From NCBI GenBank assembly GCA_016699615.1, contig CP064984.1, positions 2,142,001 through 2,206,000 of the forward strand: a stretch of 64,000 nt of DNA, in the 5' to 3' direction. The position numbers were made by a program, and so were the translations under genes. The DNA comes from Sphingobacteriales bacterium (lineage in GTDB: Bacteria > Bacteroidota > Bacteroidia > Chitinophagales > JADIYW01). Below are positions 37,088 through 46,159 of the stretch, piece after piece; within the stretch, counting starts at the first letter, position 1, and each line of letters begins with the position of its first letter. The notes under the pieces are model-generated. The model was not told the DNA's origin and did not search any database. It saw nothing but the letters and a program-made list of their open reading frames with translations.

Positions 37088-37885
37088 ATGAAAAAACTTT
37101 ACATCTTTTTATTCGCATTCATCTTAACTGCACAAGCTACCTTTGCAGATTCAGAGCTTTTCCTAAAAATAAACCGACAAGGGAAATATCAAGTATTTTT
37201 AAACAACGAGTCAGTTACAAGCAAGAAAAATATATTTCGTTTTTTTGACTTAGTACCAGGAAATTATCAAGTAAAAATTGTACAAAAAAATGGATGGAGC
37301 CAGCAAATTGTATATCAAGAAAATATCCAACTTCAAAATGGATTTAGATATGTTGCAGAACTATCAAATAATACAGGATTGCAAAAAATAGCACAAATTC
37401 CTTATGTTGAAAAAAACTGGTATGTAGACCAATTAAGCACACAAGGAAACTGGCAAAACAATCACATTTGCACACCAAATTGTAATCAAAGTAATTGCAA
37501 TCAAGGCAATTGGAATAATAATCCAAACAACAATAATAATAGTTGGAATAACGATAACCATAATGATTGGAACAACAATAACTACGGCTACAACAGCCAA
37601 TACATGAACGACAATACATTTAATAGTGTAATGAATGCAATAAAAAATGCCAGTTTTGATAATGTTAAAATGGAAATTGCTGAAACTGCATTGTCAAATA
37701 GTTATGTAAAAACTAATCAGGTAAAACAAATATTGCAACAACTTTCATTTGAGTCAAATAGATTGCAATTGGCAAAATATTGCTACAAAAAAACAACAGA
37801 CAAGCAAAATTATTTTGATATCTATAATCTGTTTTCTTTCTCAAGTTCAATCAATGAATTAAACGCATATATAAAAAATAATTAG
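37088..37885 (+). CDS. DUF4476 domain exported protein with Asn/Trp-rich linker
   Basis: A 265-residue protein. It has a signal peptide (KKLYIFLFAFILTAQATFA), an N-terminal beta domain of about 100 residues (LFLKINRQGKYQVFLNN, FDLVPGNYQVKIVQKNGW) and a linker at about 125-178 made largely of asparagine with regularly spaced tryptophan. The C-terminal DUF4476 domain (NDNTFNSVMNAIKNASFDNV, then VKQILQQLSFESNRLQLAKYCYKK) is common in Bacteroidota and of unknown function. The linker is low-complexity at DNA level too and could vary in length between strains. A good terminator follows. Confidence 0.85.
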   Translation: MKKLYIFLFAFILTAQATFADSELFLKINRQGKYQVFLNNESVTSKKNIFRFFDLVPGNYQVKIVQKNGWSQQIVYQENIQLQNGFRYVAELSNNTGLQKIAQIPYVEKNWYVDQLSTQGNWQNNHICTPNCNQSNCNQGNWNNNPNNNNNSWNNDNHNDWNNNNYGYNSQYMNDNTFNSVMNAIKNASFDNVKMEIAETALSNSYVKTNQVKQILQQLSFESNRLQLAKYCYKKTTDKQNYFDIYNLFSFSSSINELNAYIKNN

Positions 37886-37913
37886 TTTTGTTTAGTATTT
37901 AAAATACGTTTTT

Positions 37914-37942
37914 GGCAATCATTTCTATGGTTGCCTTTTTTT
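37914..37942 (+). terminator. Intrinsic terminator after the DUF4476 gene
   Basis: A seven-base stem GGCAATC/GGTTGCC (one T-G wobble) with the loop ATTTCTAT is followed by seven T residues. It lies about 28 bases past the stop codon. Confidence 0.8.
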
Positions 37943-38101
37943 ATTTTACAAAATATAATTTCCATTATAAATTTTTTATTAGAATGGAATGATTTGTTTA
38001 TATTGTTGAATATTATCTAATTATTGCCTTTTAATTTTAAACAATCTCTAAATTTATTATTAATTTTTTAGATAGAGTGACTAAAATTGATAGCTTTTCC
38101 A

Positions 38102-38109
38102 TATCTTTG
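38102..38109 (+). promoter_or_regulatory. -7 promoter element upstream of the tRNA-like RNA
   Basis: TATCTTTG is a perfect TAnnTTTG match, 31 bases before the first base of the acceptor-like stem at 38141. A matching -33 TTTG at 19-21 bases is not obvious. The region 37943-38101 is otherwise plain AT-rich sequence. Confidence 0.45.
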
Positions 38110-38140
38110 CATTGTAATTATTAAACATAGTTCTTTTTAT

Positions 38141-38297
38141 TGTAGGGTGATGAAATTGGCAGCCATGCCCTCTTGTCTCGGGGGTGAGGAGTTCAAAATA
38201 AAGATAGCGTATAGCCGGTTTGTTCCGACAGGGGTTGACCACCAAGCACTGCGCCATTCCTAATTGCCTTGTGGAGGTTCGAATCCTTCCCCTACAG
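38141..38297 (+). ncRNA. 157-nt tRNA-like RNA of unresolved identity
   Basis: The ends form a perfect seven-base acceptor helix, TGTAGGG (38141-38147) with CCCTACA (38290-38296), followed by G as discriminator. Directly inside the 3' half is a T arm, GGAGG-TTCGAAT-CCTTC (38273-38289). On the 5' side a D-arm-like hairpin ATG...CAT (38150-38166) has GG in its loop, and a stem CCCTC/GGGGG (38168-38184) closes a seven-base loop TTGTCTC, whose central triplet would be GTC. Between this and the T arm are 88 extra bases (38185-38272) instead of a normal variable loop; AGGAGT (38187-38192) can pair with ATTCCT (38256-38261). A T-rich run follows the 3' end. It is too long for a tRNA, lacks tmRNA hallmarks, and its isotype is not assignable. 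Confidence 0.6.
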
Positions 38298-38329
38298 CTT
38301 TTTTTCCTAAACTATTTATCACATTATTT

Positions 38330-39784
38330 ATGGCTAATTCAGGATTCTCTATATCACAATATCATGATATAAAACCAATTTATGAAAAATTAGATAAATT
38401 AGTTGCATTGCCTTTGCAGCATATTGAGCCATCTGCAATGGAAAAATACTTAGACTATTATAATTCTAAGTGTCCAAAGTCAAGAGAAATATATGAACAA
38501 GCACGTCAGTATATTCCTGGTGGTGTTCAGCACAATTTAGCATTCAACCACCCTTTTCCGCTTACATTTACAAAAGCAGAAGGCGCGCATTTGTACGATG
38601 CAGATGGAAATAAATATATAGATTTTCTACAAGCAGGCGGACCAACAGTATTAGGTAGCAATTATCCATCAGTTAGAGAAAAAGCCATAGAATTACTAAA
38701 TGAATGTGGGCCATCTACAGGTTTGTTGCATGAGTATGAACTAAAATTAGCTGAATTAATTTGCAAAAATATTCCATCAGTAGATCAATTTAGAATGCTG
38801 GGTAGTGGTACAGAAGCAGTTATGGGTGCATTGCGATTAGCACGTATCAAAACAGGAAATAAAAAAATCATCAAAATAGGTGGCGCATATCATGGATGGA
38901 GCGACCAAATGGTGTATGATTTGCGAATTCCAGGTACAAGATTTTTTGATGCAAAAGGAATTCCATTCATGATGCATTGGCACACACAAGCAGTTCCACC
39001 TAATGATATTGATGCATTAGAAAGTAAATTGAGATGGAATAAATTGCGTGGTGGCACTGCTGCTGTAATTTTAGAACCAGTTGGTCCAGAAAGTGGCACC
39101 TATCCAGTGTATAAAGAATATGCACAACAAGCTAGAGAATTGTGCGATAAATATGGTGCATTACTAATTTTTGACGAAGTAGTAACTGCATTTAGAGTAG
39201 GAATGAGTGGCGCACAAGGCTACTTTAATGTAAAACCAGACTTAACAATTTTCGGTAAAGTAGTTGCTGGTGGATATCCATCTGCTGGAGGAATTGGTGG
39301 CAAAGCAGAATATATGGATGGTTTGGCTGCAGGTTTGCAAGGTGGAAAAAAAGTAAAAGTTGGTGGTACTATGGCAGCAAATCCATTAAGTTGTTGTGCT
39401 GGTTACTATACATTATTGGAGATAGAAAAAAATAATGCATGCGAAAAAGCAGGCAAAGCTGGTGATAGAATAACTAAAGGATTAAACGAATTGATAGATA
39501 AATATGGATTGCCATTTGTGGCATTCAATCAAGGTTCTATTTGTCATTTGGAAGCTGCTGGAACATTATACGTAAAAATAAAATTATTGAAAATAAAATC
39601 AGTGCTAGCTGAAATTAACGAACGAAAAAAATTAATGGAAGAATATGGTGCTGCATACATGGCAGAAGGTATTGTTACCTTAGCAGGTAGTAGATTGTAC
39701 ACAAGTATGGCAGATACTGATGATGTAATTGACGATGCATTAAATAGATTTGAGAATGTATTCAAAAATGTAAAGAAAGCTTAG
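38330..39784 (+). CDS. Class III aminotransferase, glutamate-1-semialdehyde aminomutase-like
   Basis: A 484-residue PLP enzyme from ATG 38330 (MANSGFSISQYHDIKP); a longer frame start at 38264 would run through the RNA gene and is rejected. The fold-type I features are present: LLHEYELKLAELI, RMLGSGTEAVMGALRLAR near 155-172, GAYHGWSDQ, the cofactor aspartate in LLIFDEVVTAFRVG near 280, and the Schiff-base lysine in TIFGKVVAGGYPSAGG near 305. It resembles glutamate-1-semialdehyde 2,1-aminomutase but is longer than HemL (about 430), so another aminotransferase activity is possible. It sits 32 bases after the tRNA-like RNA and may share its transcript. It converges with batE, the stop codons abutting. 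Confidence 0.85.
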   Translation: MANSGFSISQYHDIKPIYEKLDKLVALPLQHIEPSAMEKYLDYYNSKCPKSREIYEQARQYIPGGVQHNLAFNHPFPLTFTKAEGAHLYDADGNKYIDFLQAGGPTVLGSNYPSVREKAIELLNECGPSTGLLHEYELKLAELICKNIPSVDQFRMLGSGTEAVMGALRLARIKTGNKKIIKIGGAYHGWSDQMVYDLRIPGTRFFDAKGIPFMMHWHTQAVPPNDIDALESKLRWNKLRGGTAAVILEPVGPESGTYPVYKEYAQQARELCDKYGALLIFDEVVTAFRVGMSGAQGYFNVKPDLTIFGKVVAGGYPSAGGIGGKAEYMDGLAAGLQGGKKVKVGGTMAANPLSCCAGYYTLLEIEKNNACEKAGKAGDRITKGLNELIDKYGLPFVAFNQGSICHLEAAGTLYVKIKLLKIKSVLAEINERKKLMEEYGAAYMAEGIVTLAGSRLYTSMADTDDVIDDALNRFENVFKNVKKA

Positions 39785-40522
39785 TTATATCGTAGCTATA
39801 TTTTCTTTATCAATCCAAACTATCTTATTATTTACAGTTTTTATTTTGTAGAAATTTCCATCGTGGTCAAGTAGTTTTACTTTGTTTCCACTACTAATTG
39901 TTCCTATTTTCTTAGCATTCAAACTTGGTTTGTTTATCATATCCGAATCATGCATAACAATTGCATGTGTATTTGATGTTTCTAGATAGAATTTTTGCTT
40001 TGCCATATAGAATAAAATAATAGAAAAACAAAGCAACAGTATACTCGATTTTAGATAGATATTTTCACGTTTTCTAAAATAGATAAACCTAAGAATGCTA
40101 AATAGAAAAAAACAAATCAGAAATAAAATACTCCAGTATTTACTAGTGTGTTTTTGGTGCAGTTGTGTTGCCCACTGAAATAAAAAGAAATCAGCAGAAT
40201 GCTCATTCTTTTTCAATCCTTTTTGGTTTGCCAGATGTAAGTTATGTTGAATAGCCTCATTATTTGGTGCAATTTTTAATGCTTTTTCGTAGTATAAAAT
40301 GGCAAGCGTATAATCTTTAAGCTGAAAATAACAATTACCTAAATTATAGTAAATACTTGCATTATGCTTGTCATTTTTTAGCAATGATAATAACTCATCT
40401 TTTGCTTCTGAATAACTTTTTTGTTGATAGAGTTTGTTTGCTGCATCTAATGTATTAGTTGCATTAGTGAAACTAAAAGTGAAAAATATAATATTGAGTA
40501 ATAAACATAATTTTAACTTCAT
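39785..40522 (-). CDS. batE: BatE-like TPR/SH3 protein
   Basis: About 245 residues from ATG 40522 (MKLKLCLLLNIIFFTFSF); the frame also offers 40543, which overlaps batD. A signal peptide is followed by TPR repeats (about 28-95: SEAKDELLSLL, YYNLGNCYFQLKDYTLAILYYEKAL), two membrane segments near 135-185 and a C-terminal SH3-like domain (DMINKPSLNAKKIGTISSGNKVKLL). This layout is that of BatE in the Bacteroides aerotolerance locus. The gene follows batD after four bases, so they are co-transcribed. The other bat genes are absent nearby. Confidence 0.82.
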   Translation of the reverse strand: MKLKLCLLLNIIFFTFSFTNATNTLDAANKLYQQKSYSEAKDELLSLLKNDKHNASIYYNLGNCYFQLKDYTLAILYYEKALKIAPNNEAIQHNLHLANQKGLKKNEHSADFFLFQWATQLHQKHTSKYWSILFLICFFLFSILRFIYFRKRENIYLKSSILLLCFSIILFYMAKQKFYLETSNTHAIVMHDSDMINKPSLNAKKIGTISSGNKVKLLDHDGNFYKIKTVNNKIVWIDKENIATI

Positions 40523-40526
40523 TTCG

Positions 40527-42380
40527 CTAAATTTTTTGGTCAATTTGTGTTATCCAATTCACAGCATCATGATATGTTTTTTGCATACTTTCTGTTTTAT
40601 TTACAGATGCAAATAATGCCATTTCGCAAGATTCTAAAGTATTGTTGAGTTGAATGATATCTTCTTGTCCAATATTTCTATCGGATAATTTAGCACCTAT
40701 ATTTTCTTTCGATAAATCTGAAACAGGAATGTGCATTTTGTCCGAAACATATTGCCACAACGCACGTATAACTTCATCATAAAATTCTTTCTCTTTATTT
40801 TGCGACATCAGTTTTTTAGCTTTCTGCATTCTTTTCAAGGCTACTTTATTCGCTTTTTTCCTATTGATGGCTAATAATGCTTGCGCATCATAATCTTTTC
40901 TTCGTAATAAAAATCCTATAAAAAGAATAAGAATTGGAGTTGCTGCCAATGCTTTAAAAAGATTTGTTTCATAAAAATTAGACCATGTAATAGAACTTGT
41001 TAAGTTTTTATACAACTCATTTTTCTTGATATCTTCTTTCTCTCTTTTGTTGAAATTAATAAGATTTTGAGATGTTTTTGCTTTGCCACTAACTTCAATA
41101 GTCGTAGCTGGAAGCTTAAAGGTTACATAGCTTTTTTTATTCAAATCAAAATAGCCAAACTCATACTCAGGCAATGTGAAGTTGCCACCATCTTGTGGTA
41201 TTATTGTGTACTCATACGATTTTGTTCCAGATACAGAATTCCCTTTTGAAGCATAATTTTCATTCAATTTAGGCTCAAAAACTTCAAACTCTTCAGGAAA
41301 CTCGAGCTTTGGTGCGCTAATTAATTTTAGATTTCCAGTGCCATTATACGTTACTTTCAGCTTTATAGGTTCACCTACTTTTACTTTGGTTTTGTCATAG
41401 CCAGCCTGAAACGAGAATTGCCCAACAGCACCACTAAAATTCTTTGGCTTTGGTTCTGGCAAAGGAAGCACGTCTACTTGTACACTATTCGATTTAAAAT
41501 TATATTCATAAGGTTCTACAGTAGTAAAAAATGGATTATAAGGATGTGGCATTTCAATACCAACCACACAAGAAAAATCCATCGGAGCAATATCTAATTT
41601 TCCAGTTTTCTGTGGAAATAAGGCTACTCTTCTAAATTCTTGAACATAATATTTTTTGCCATTATAAGTTTCTATTTCTGGTTCTTTATTTGGATCTATT
41701 TCTGGTAACTCAAATTCTTCCATTAAAAAGCCATTGAAAGAAGGTGCTTTTAATGAAACTAAATTTTGATATTGAATTCTAAAATAGAGTTTGAAGGATA
41801 CAGTAAATTGGTCACCTTCGTACAAACTACTTTTGCTAGGAAAAACTCTAACGAAAATATTTTCGCTAATTTCTTTTTTTATTTCTTCTTCGGATTTTTG
41901 TTTCTGTTTTTTACTATTTCCACTACCAAAAAATTCCTCAAATGGGTCATAATATTGCTGTTGTTGTTTCTGTTGTTTTTTTTGTGGCTCTATTATTTTA
42001 ATGGTAATTTCTTCTGTCGCCATTACTTTCCCATTAATAGATGCTTTTGCAGGAGGAAATACAAATGTGCCTTGTTTTTTTGGTTGCAAAGTATAAGTAA
42101 ATGAAATAGATTTTGAAACTCTACCATTGATTACATTTATATTCTGAGATTGTGACGGACCATAAGTGTCGAAATTATCAAACTTTGGCGCTTTAAAATC
42201 ATCAACATCTCCATTTTCTACAGTATAGGTAATGTCGAAAGTATAGTTTTGTGGTACTTCTTTAGCTGATGCTTTTACATAAAACTTCTGCGACCATACA
42301 TTTTGTGTTATAAAAAGTATAGATAGTAATAATATTGCTGTCTTATATATGCGATTATCTAAAGATACTTTTACCTGCAT
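40527..42380 (-). CDS. batD: BatD-family exported protein
   Basis: A 617-residue BatD/oxygen-tolerance protein. A signal peptide (residues ~14-31, LLLSILFITQNVWS) precedes several beta-sandwich domains (KFYVKASAKEVPQNYTFDITY and QFSFQAGYDKTKVKVGEPIKLKVTYNGTG are the recognisable openings). A membrane segment lies near 478-495 (ALAATPILILFIGFLL), followed by a cytoplasmic helical tail of about 120 residues. A Gln-rich stretch (PQKKQQKQQQQYYDPFEEFFG) is near 130. It is thought to work with VWA proteins and a MoxR ATPase at the inner membrane. A TACATTTG -7 box lies 16 bases upstream of the ATG. Confidence 0.85.
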   Translation of the reverse strand: MQVKVSLDNRIYKTAILLLSILFITQNVWSQKFYVKASAKEVPQNYTFDITYTVENGDVDDFKAPKFDNFDTYGPSQSQNINVINGRVSKSISFTYTLQPKKQGTFVFPPAKASINGKVMATEEITIKIIEPQKKQQKQQQQYYDPFEEFFGSGNSKKQKQKSEEEIKKEISENIFVRVFPSKSSLYEGDQFTVSFKLYFRIQYQNLVSLKAPSFNGFLMEEFELPEIDPNKEPEIETYNGKKYYVQEFRRVALFPQKTGKLDIAPMDFSCVVGIEMPHPYNPFFTTVEPYEYNFKSNSVQVDVLPLPEPKPKNFSGAVGQFSFQAGYDKTKVKVGEPIKLKVTYNGTGNLKLISAPKLEFPEEFEVFEPKLNENYASKGNSVSGTKSYEYTIIPQDGGNFTLPEYEFGYFDLNKKSYVTFKLPATTIEVSGKAKTSQNLINFNKREKEDIKKNELYKNLTSSITWSNFYETNLFKALAATPILILFIGFLLRRKDYDAQALLAINRKKANKVALKRMQKAKKLMSQNKEKEFYDEVIRALWQYVSDKMHIPVSDLSKENIGAKLSDRNIGQEDIIQLNNTLESCEMALFASVNKTESMQKTYHDAVNWITQIDQKI

Positions 42381-42396
42381 GTTGTTTCAAAGTGTA

Positions 42397-42404
42397 CAAA
42401 TGTA
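42397..42404 (-). promoter_or_regulatory. -7 promoter element of batD-batE
   Basis: TACATTTG on the minus strand, a perfect match to TAnnTTTG, ends 16 bases before the batD ATG at 42380. Confidence 0.5.
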
Positions 42405-42466
42405 TAAAATCTAGATAATTAGATTAACGTATTTTCTTTTATTTAAGATTTTTTAGCATTCTATGC

Positions 42467-43776
42467 TTACAAGTCATTTAAAAAGCTTTTATCTACACTT
42501 ACAGTAGCATCAAGTTTATATAAAATGGCATACATACCAAAAAAAGTACGATGTAAAAATATAGCATCTCTATTGCCTCTGATGGCATTTGGCTGTCTAA
42601 GTTTTTTATCTTGTGCCAATTCTTGTCCTTGAATATTGAGTTGCTCTGTAAATTCTTTATCACCAAAATAAAAAGTATCTCGTTTTAATGGTTCAACAAT
42701 AATATCTATAATTTTTTTAGCTGTATCATAAAAGAATTTTCGTTCTTCAGGAGTGTCTTCTTTTCTAATGAAATCTAAATTGAGTAGCAATTGCTCAAGT
42801 TTTTTGGATCATTTTGTGCTTCTGCTTTCGCAATAGAAAAATAGTTTTTATAAAAACTTTCAGGAATGGCTTTCATACACCCAAAATCTAAAACAACAAG
42901 TTTATTGTCTTTCGTTACCATAAAATTTCCAGGATGAGGATCTGCATGAAATTTCTTCAAAGTATGTACCTGATGAAAAACAAAATTAATCAAACTTTGT
43001 CCTAAAGCATTTTTCTTCTCTTGGTCAGTTTCTGTATCTAAATATTGTTGCAAAGGTACGGCATCATCAATCCATTCCATAGTTAAAACTCTATGGTTAG
43101 AAAATTCAGGATAATAATTCGGAATAATAATATCATCAAACTGTTCAAATGCTTGTCTAGTCAATAATCCATTTTTTAATTCTAAAGTGTAGTCGCATTC
43201 TTCAATCAATCTTTGCTCAAATTCTTCAGAATAGTAATCCAAAAATTTGGTAGGCACGCCAATTAATCTTGCTGCCAAAGGTTTTACCATTTGTATGTCA
43301 GAGTGTATAGCATCAGCCACACCAGGATATTGTATTTTTACTGCCAGCTTTTGTCCATTTTTATAGGCTTCATGTACTTGCCCAATAGATGCAGCATGTT
43401 TTGCTTTATTATCAAACTTGTCAAAGATATCACTTGGCTTTTGATTAAAGTATTTTTGAAAAGTATTGACAATTAGTGGATAAGATAAAGACATGGCATT
43501 GTTTTGAGCTTGTGCAAATTTTTCTACGTATTCTTTAGGTAGCAAGCCAGTATCCATGCTCATCATCTGTGCTATTTTTAGAGCACTGCCTTTTAGTTGA
43601 CTTAATAGTTTAAATACTTCTTCTGCATTTTTTTGGTGCAAGTCTTCTTTGGTAGAGTTTCCAGCTACTGATTTTACTGCGTGAGATACGTAATTGCCAC
43701 CAACTTTTACACTTGTTTTAATAAACCTACTTGCTCTTTGCACTTTCGATGTAGGTATTTTGTCCTGTTCTGCCAT
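42467..43776 (-). CDS. UbiB/ABC1 atypical kinase family protein, 1-bp frameshift as sequenced
   Basis: About 436 residues from ATG 43776 (MAEQDKIPTSKVQRASRF). It has the family's KxGQ-like motif LKGSALKIAQMMSMD near 70, AASIGQVHEA near 130 with the A-rich nucleotide loop, LAVKIQYPGV, and HADPHPGNFMV and LDFGCMK near 280-300. Upstream frame 42775-43776 and downstream frame 42467-42790 join when one A is added to the six-A run (plus T run 42800-42805), reading NDPKKLEQLLLNLDFI. Family members support quinone synthesis or membrane lipid homeostasis and have weak ATPase activity. The break is probably a consensus error. A TATATTTG box (43791-43784) lies seven bases upstream of the ATG. Confidence 0.85.
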
Positions 43777-43783
43777 AATGATA

Positions 43784-43791
43784 CAAATATA
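43784..43791 (-). promoter_or_regulatory. -7 promoter element of the UbiB-like gene
   Basis: TATATTTG on the minus strand ends seven bases before the start codon at 43776. The remainder of the gap to the fadB-like gene (43792-44023) is AT-rich and shows no hairpin or promoter that I can support. Confidence 0.45.
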
Positions 43792-44023
43792 TAGCAATTT
43801 ATATGCCTATTTTGTTAACGAAAATTAATAATTGATTTATTAATAGGAATAAAATCTATGCTAATAAGCTTTATCTTGTCAATTATGCTTAATATCTATT
43901 TTAAAGTCTATTTTTTTAGAGTGTAATATTCTACAAATCTTTTCTTATATTCACATTTTTAAAAATTGAAGAACTAATTCTATTTATTACAAACAAAAAT
44001 TCAAATATTTAATACTCAAAAAT

Positions 44024-46150
44024 ATGTTCCACTACACAAAAGACGCAGACAATATTGTAACTATTACAATGGATATGCAAAACAGAAGTGCAAATGTCAT
44101 CAATGAAGAATTTGGCAAGCTGTTTACAGAAACACTTAGCAAATTAGAAGCAGAAAAAGCTGATATTTCAGGCGTTATTCTTACTTCAGCAAAATCTACA
44201 TTCTTTGCAGGAGCAGATATTGATAATTTATACAAACAAACAGATGCAAAAGCAATCTTTGAGATGTGCGAAGGCTTAAAAGCTCAGTTTAGAAGATTAG
44301 AAACGCTTGGTAAACCAGTTGTTGTAGCATTAAATGGTGCAGCACTTGGTGGCGGACTAGAATTAGCTTTGGCTTGTCATTATAGAATTGCACTAAATAA
44401 TCCAAAAGCACAATTTGGTTTGCCAGAAGTTGGCTTAGGATTGTTGCCAGGTGGTGGTGGTATTGTTCGCCTTACACGTATGATAGGGTTGCAACCAGCA
44501 TTACCTTTACTTACAGAAGGAAAAAGATTAAAAGTAAAAGACGCATTATCTAATGGTATTGTAAATGCCATTGCAGAAACACCAGAAGATATGATAACTC
44601 AAGCAAAAGCTTGGATTAAAGCAAATCCAAAAGCAATAAATCCATGGGATGATAAAGCATTTAAGTTTCCAGGTGGCGATGCACGCAATCCAAAAGTAGC
44701 AAGCATGATTCCAATTGTGCCAGCAATGACTAAAAAGAAAACTCATGGTAATTATCCTGCAGTAGAAAATATTATAAATACAGCAGTAGAAGGTTCAGTA
44801 GTAGATTTTGAAACAGCATCAAGAATTGAGTCAAGATATTTTACAGCTTTAGCAACTGGACAAATTTCTAAAAATATGATTACTGCATTTTGGTACAATC
44901 TAAATGCAATCAATGCAGGTGGTTCTCGTCCAAAAGGATATGAGAAATATACAACAAAGAAAGTTGGAGTTTTAGGAGCAGGTATGATGGGCGCAGGTAT
45001 TGCATACGTTTCTGCAATGGCAGGTATGGAAGTTGTATTGAAAGATGTTTCTATAGAAGCAGCAGAAAAAGGCAAAGCTTATTCAGAAGGAATATTAAAG
45101 AAAAGCATTTCTAAAGGCAAAATGTCTAAAGAAAAAGCTGAAGAAATCTTAGCAAGAATAAAAGCAACAGACAAACCAGAATTTGATGGTTGCGATTTAA
45201 TTATAGAAGCAGTATTTGAAGATAGAGCATTAAAAGCAAAAGTAACACAAGAAGCAGAAGCAGCAATGTTGCCAGAAGGTACTTTTGCATCCAATACATC
45301 TACACTACCAATTACAGGATTGGCACAAGCATCAGCAAGACCAAAACAATTTATAGGCTTGCATTTCTTTTCGCCAGTAGATAAAATGCCTTTGGTAGAA
45401 ATTATATGTGGCAAAGAAACAGATGATGCTACTTTAGCAAAAGCATTTGACTATGTATTGCAAATTAAAAAAACACCTATTGTTGTAAATGATAGCAGAG
45501 GTTTCTATACATCAAGAGTGTTTTCTACCTATGTAATGGAAGGTATTGCGATGCTTGCAGAAGGACAAAACCCAAAAGCTATAGAAAATGCAGGACTGAA
45601 AGCAGGTATGCCAGTAGGACCATTAGCACTAACTGACGAAGTAAGCTTAAAACTAATGGATCACATACGCAAACAAACAGTAAAAGATTTAGAAGCAGAA
45701 GGCAAAACCGCACCAAATCATCCAGGATTGGAAGTTGTAGAAAAGATGTTAGCAGCAGGCAGATTTGGCAAAGCAGCAGGCGCAGGATTTTATGAATACC
45801 CACAAGGTGGCGCAAAACATCTATGGGAAAAATTAACAGAATTATTTCCTCAAAAAGCTGAGCTGATACAAGAAGAAATGGTAGATAGATTGCTAATGGT
45901 ACAAGCATTAGATACAGTACGTTGTGTAGAAGAAGGCGTATTGCGTTCTGTGGCAGATGCCAATATTGGTTCTATATTTGGTTGGGGCTTTTCTCCATTT
46001 AATGGTGGTACACTACAATACATTAATGGACATGGTTTAGACAAATTTATTGCTAAAGCAGAACAATTTGAGGCAAAATATGGTGAGCGCTTTGCAGTGC
46101 CACAATTGCTAAGAGATAAAGCAGCTAAAGGTGAACAGTTTGTAGACTAA
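44024..46150 (+). CDS. FadB/FadJ-like enoyl-CoA hydratase / 3-hydroxyacyl-CoA dehydrogenase
   Basis: A 708-residue bifunctional beta-oxidation enzyme. The N-terminal crotonase domain (about 1-200) has the oxyanion segments TFFAGADI and GAALGGGLELALACHYR, and GLPEVGLGLLPGGGG. The NAD-binding dehydrogenase domain begins near 305 with VGVLGAGMMGAGIAYVSAM, followed by LIIEAVFED, SNTSTLPI and the catalytic histidine of GLHFFSPVDKMPLVEII. The C-terminal dehydrogenase domains fill 490-708. It hydrates trans-2-enoyl-CoA and oxidises the 3-hydroxy product; the thiolase at the window start would complete the cycle. The last 12 codons are duplicated in diverged form at 46581-46616. Confidence 0.93.
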   Translation: MFHYTKDADNIVTITMDMQNRSANVINEEFGKLFTETLSKLEAEKADISGVILTSAKSTFFAGADIDNLYKQTDAKAIFEMCEGLKAQFRRLETLGKPVVVALNGAALGGGLELALACHYRIALNNPKAQFGLPEVGLGLLPGGGGIVRLTRMIGLQPALPLLTEGKRLKVKDALSNGIVNAIAETPEDMITQAKAWIKANPKAINPWDDKAFKFPGGDARNPKVASMIPIVPAMTKKKTHGNYPAVENIINTAVEGSVVDFETASRIESRYFTALATGQISKNMITAFWYNLNAINAGGSRPKGYEKYTTKKVGVLGAGMMGAGIAYVSAMAGMEVVLKDVSIEAAEKGKAYSEGILKKSISKGKMSKEKAEEILARIKATDKPEFDGCDLIIEAVFEDRALKAKVTQEAEAAMLPEGTFASNTSTLPITGLAQASARPKQFIGLHFFSPVDKMPLVEIICGKETDDATLAKAFDYVLQIKKTPIVVNDSRGFYTSRVFSTYVMEGIAMLAEGQNPKAIENAGLKAGMPVGPLALTDEVSLKLMDHIRKQTVKDLEAEGKTAPNHPGLEVVEKMLAAGRFGKAAGAGFYEYPQGGAKHLWEKLTELFPQKAELIQEEMVDRLLMVQALDTVRCVEEGVLRSVADANIGSIFGWGFSPFNGGTLQYINGHGLDKFIAKAEQFEAKYGERFAVPQLLRDKAAKGEQFVD

Positions 46151-46159
46151 AATTATACA

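Noticed and set aside
37460..37620. Dense AAT/AAC repeats that look like a microsatellite or CRISPR-like array
   Set aside because: They are codons of the Asn/Trp-rich linker of the DUF4476 protein. There are no constant repeats with unique spacers.
38141..38297. tmRNA or an ordinary tRNA-Asp (loop triplet GTC)
   Set aside because: No tag-peptide frame or tmRNA pseudoknot pattern is visible and the ends do not match the usual tmRNA sequences. The anticodon loop has T at position 37, and the length is about twice that of tRNA-Asp.
38264..38329. Upstream extension of the aminotransferase frame
   Set aside because: It would be translated from the 3' half of the tRNA-like RNA and adds residues without family similarity. 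The ATG at 38330 fits better.
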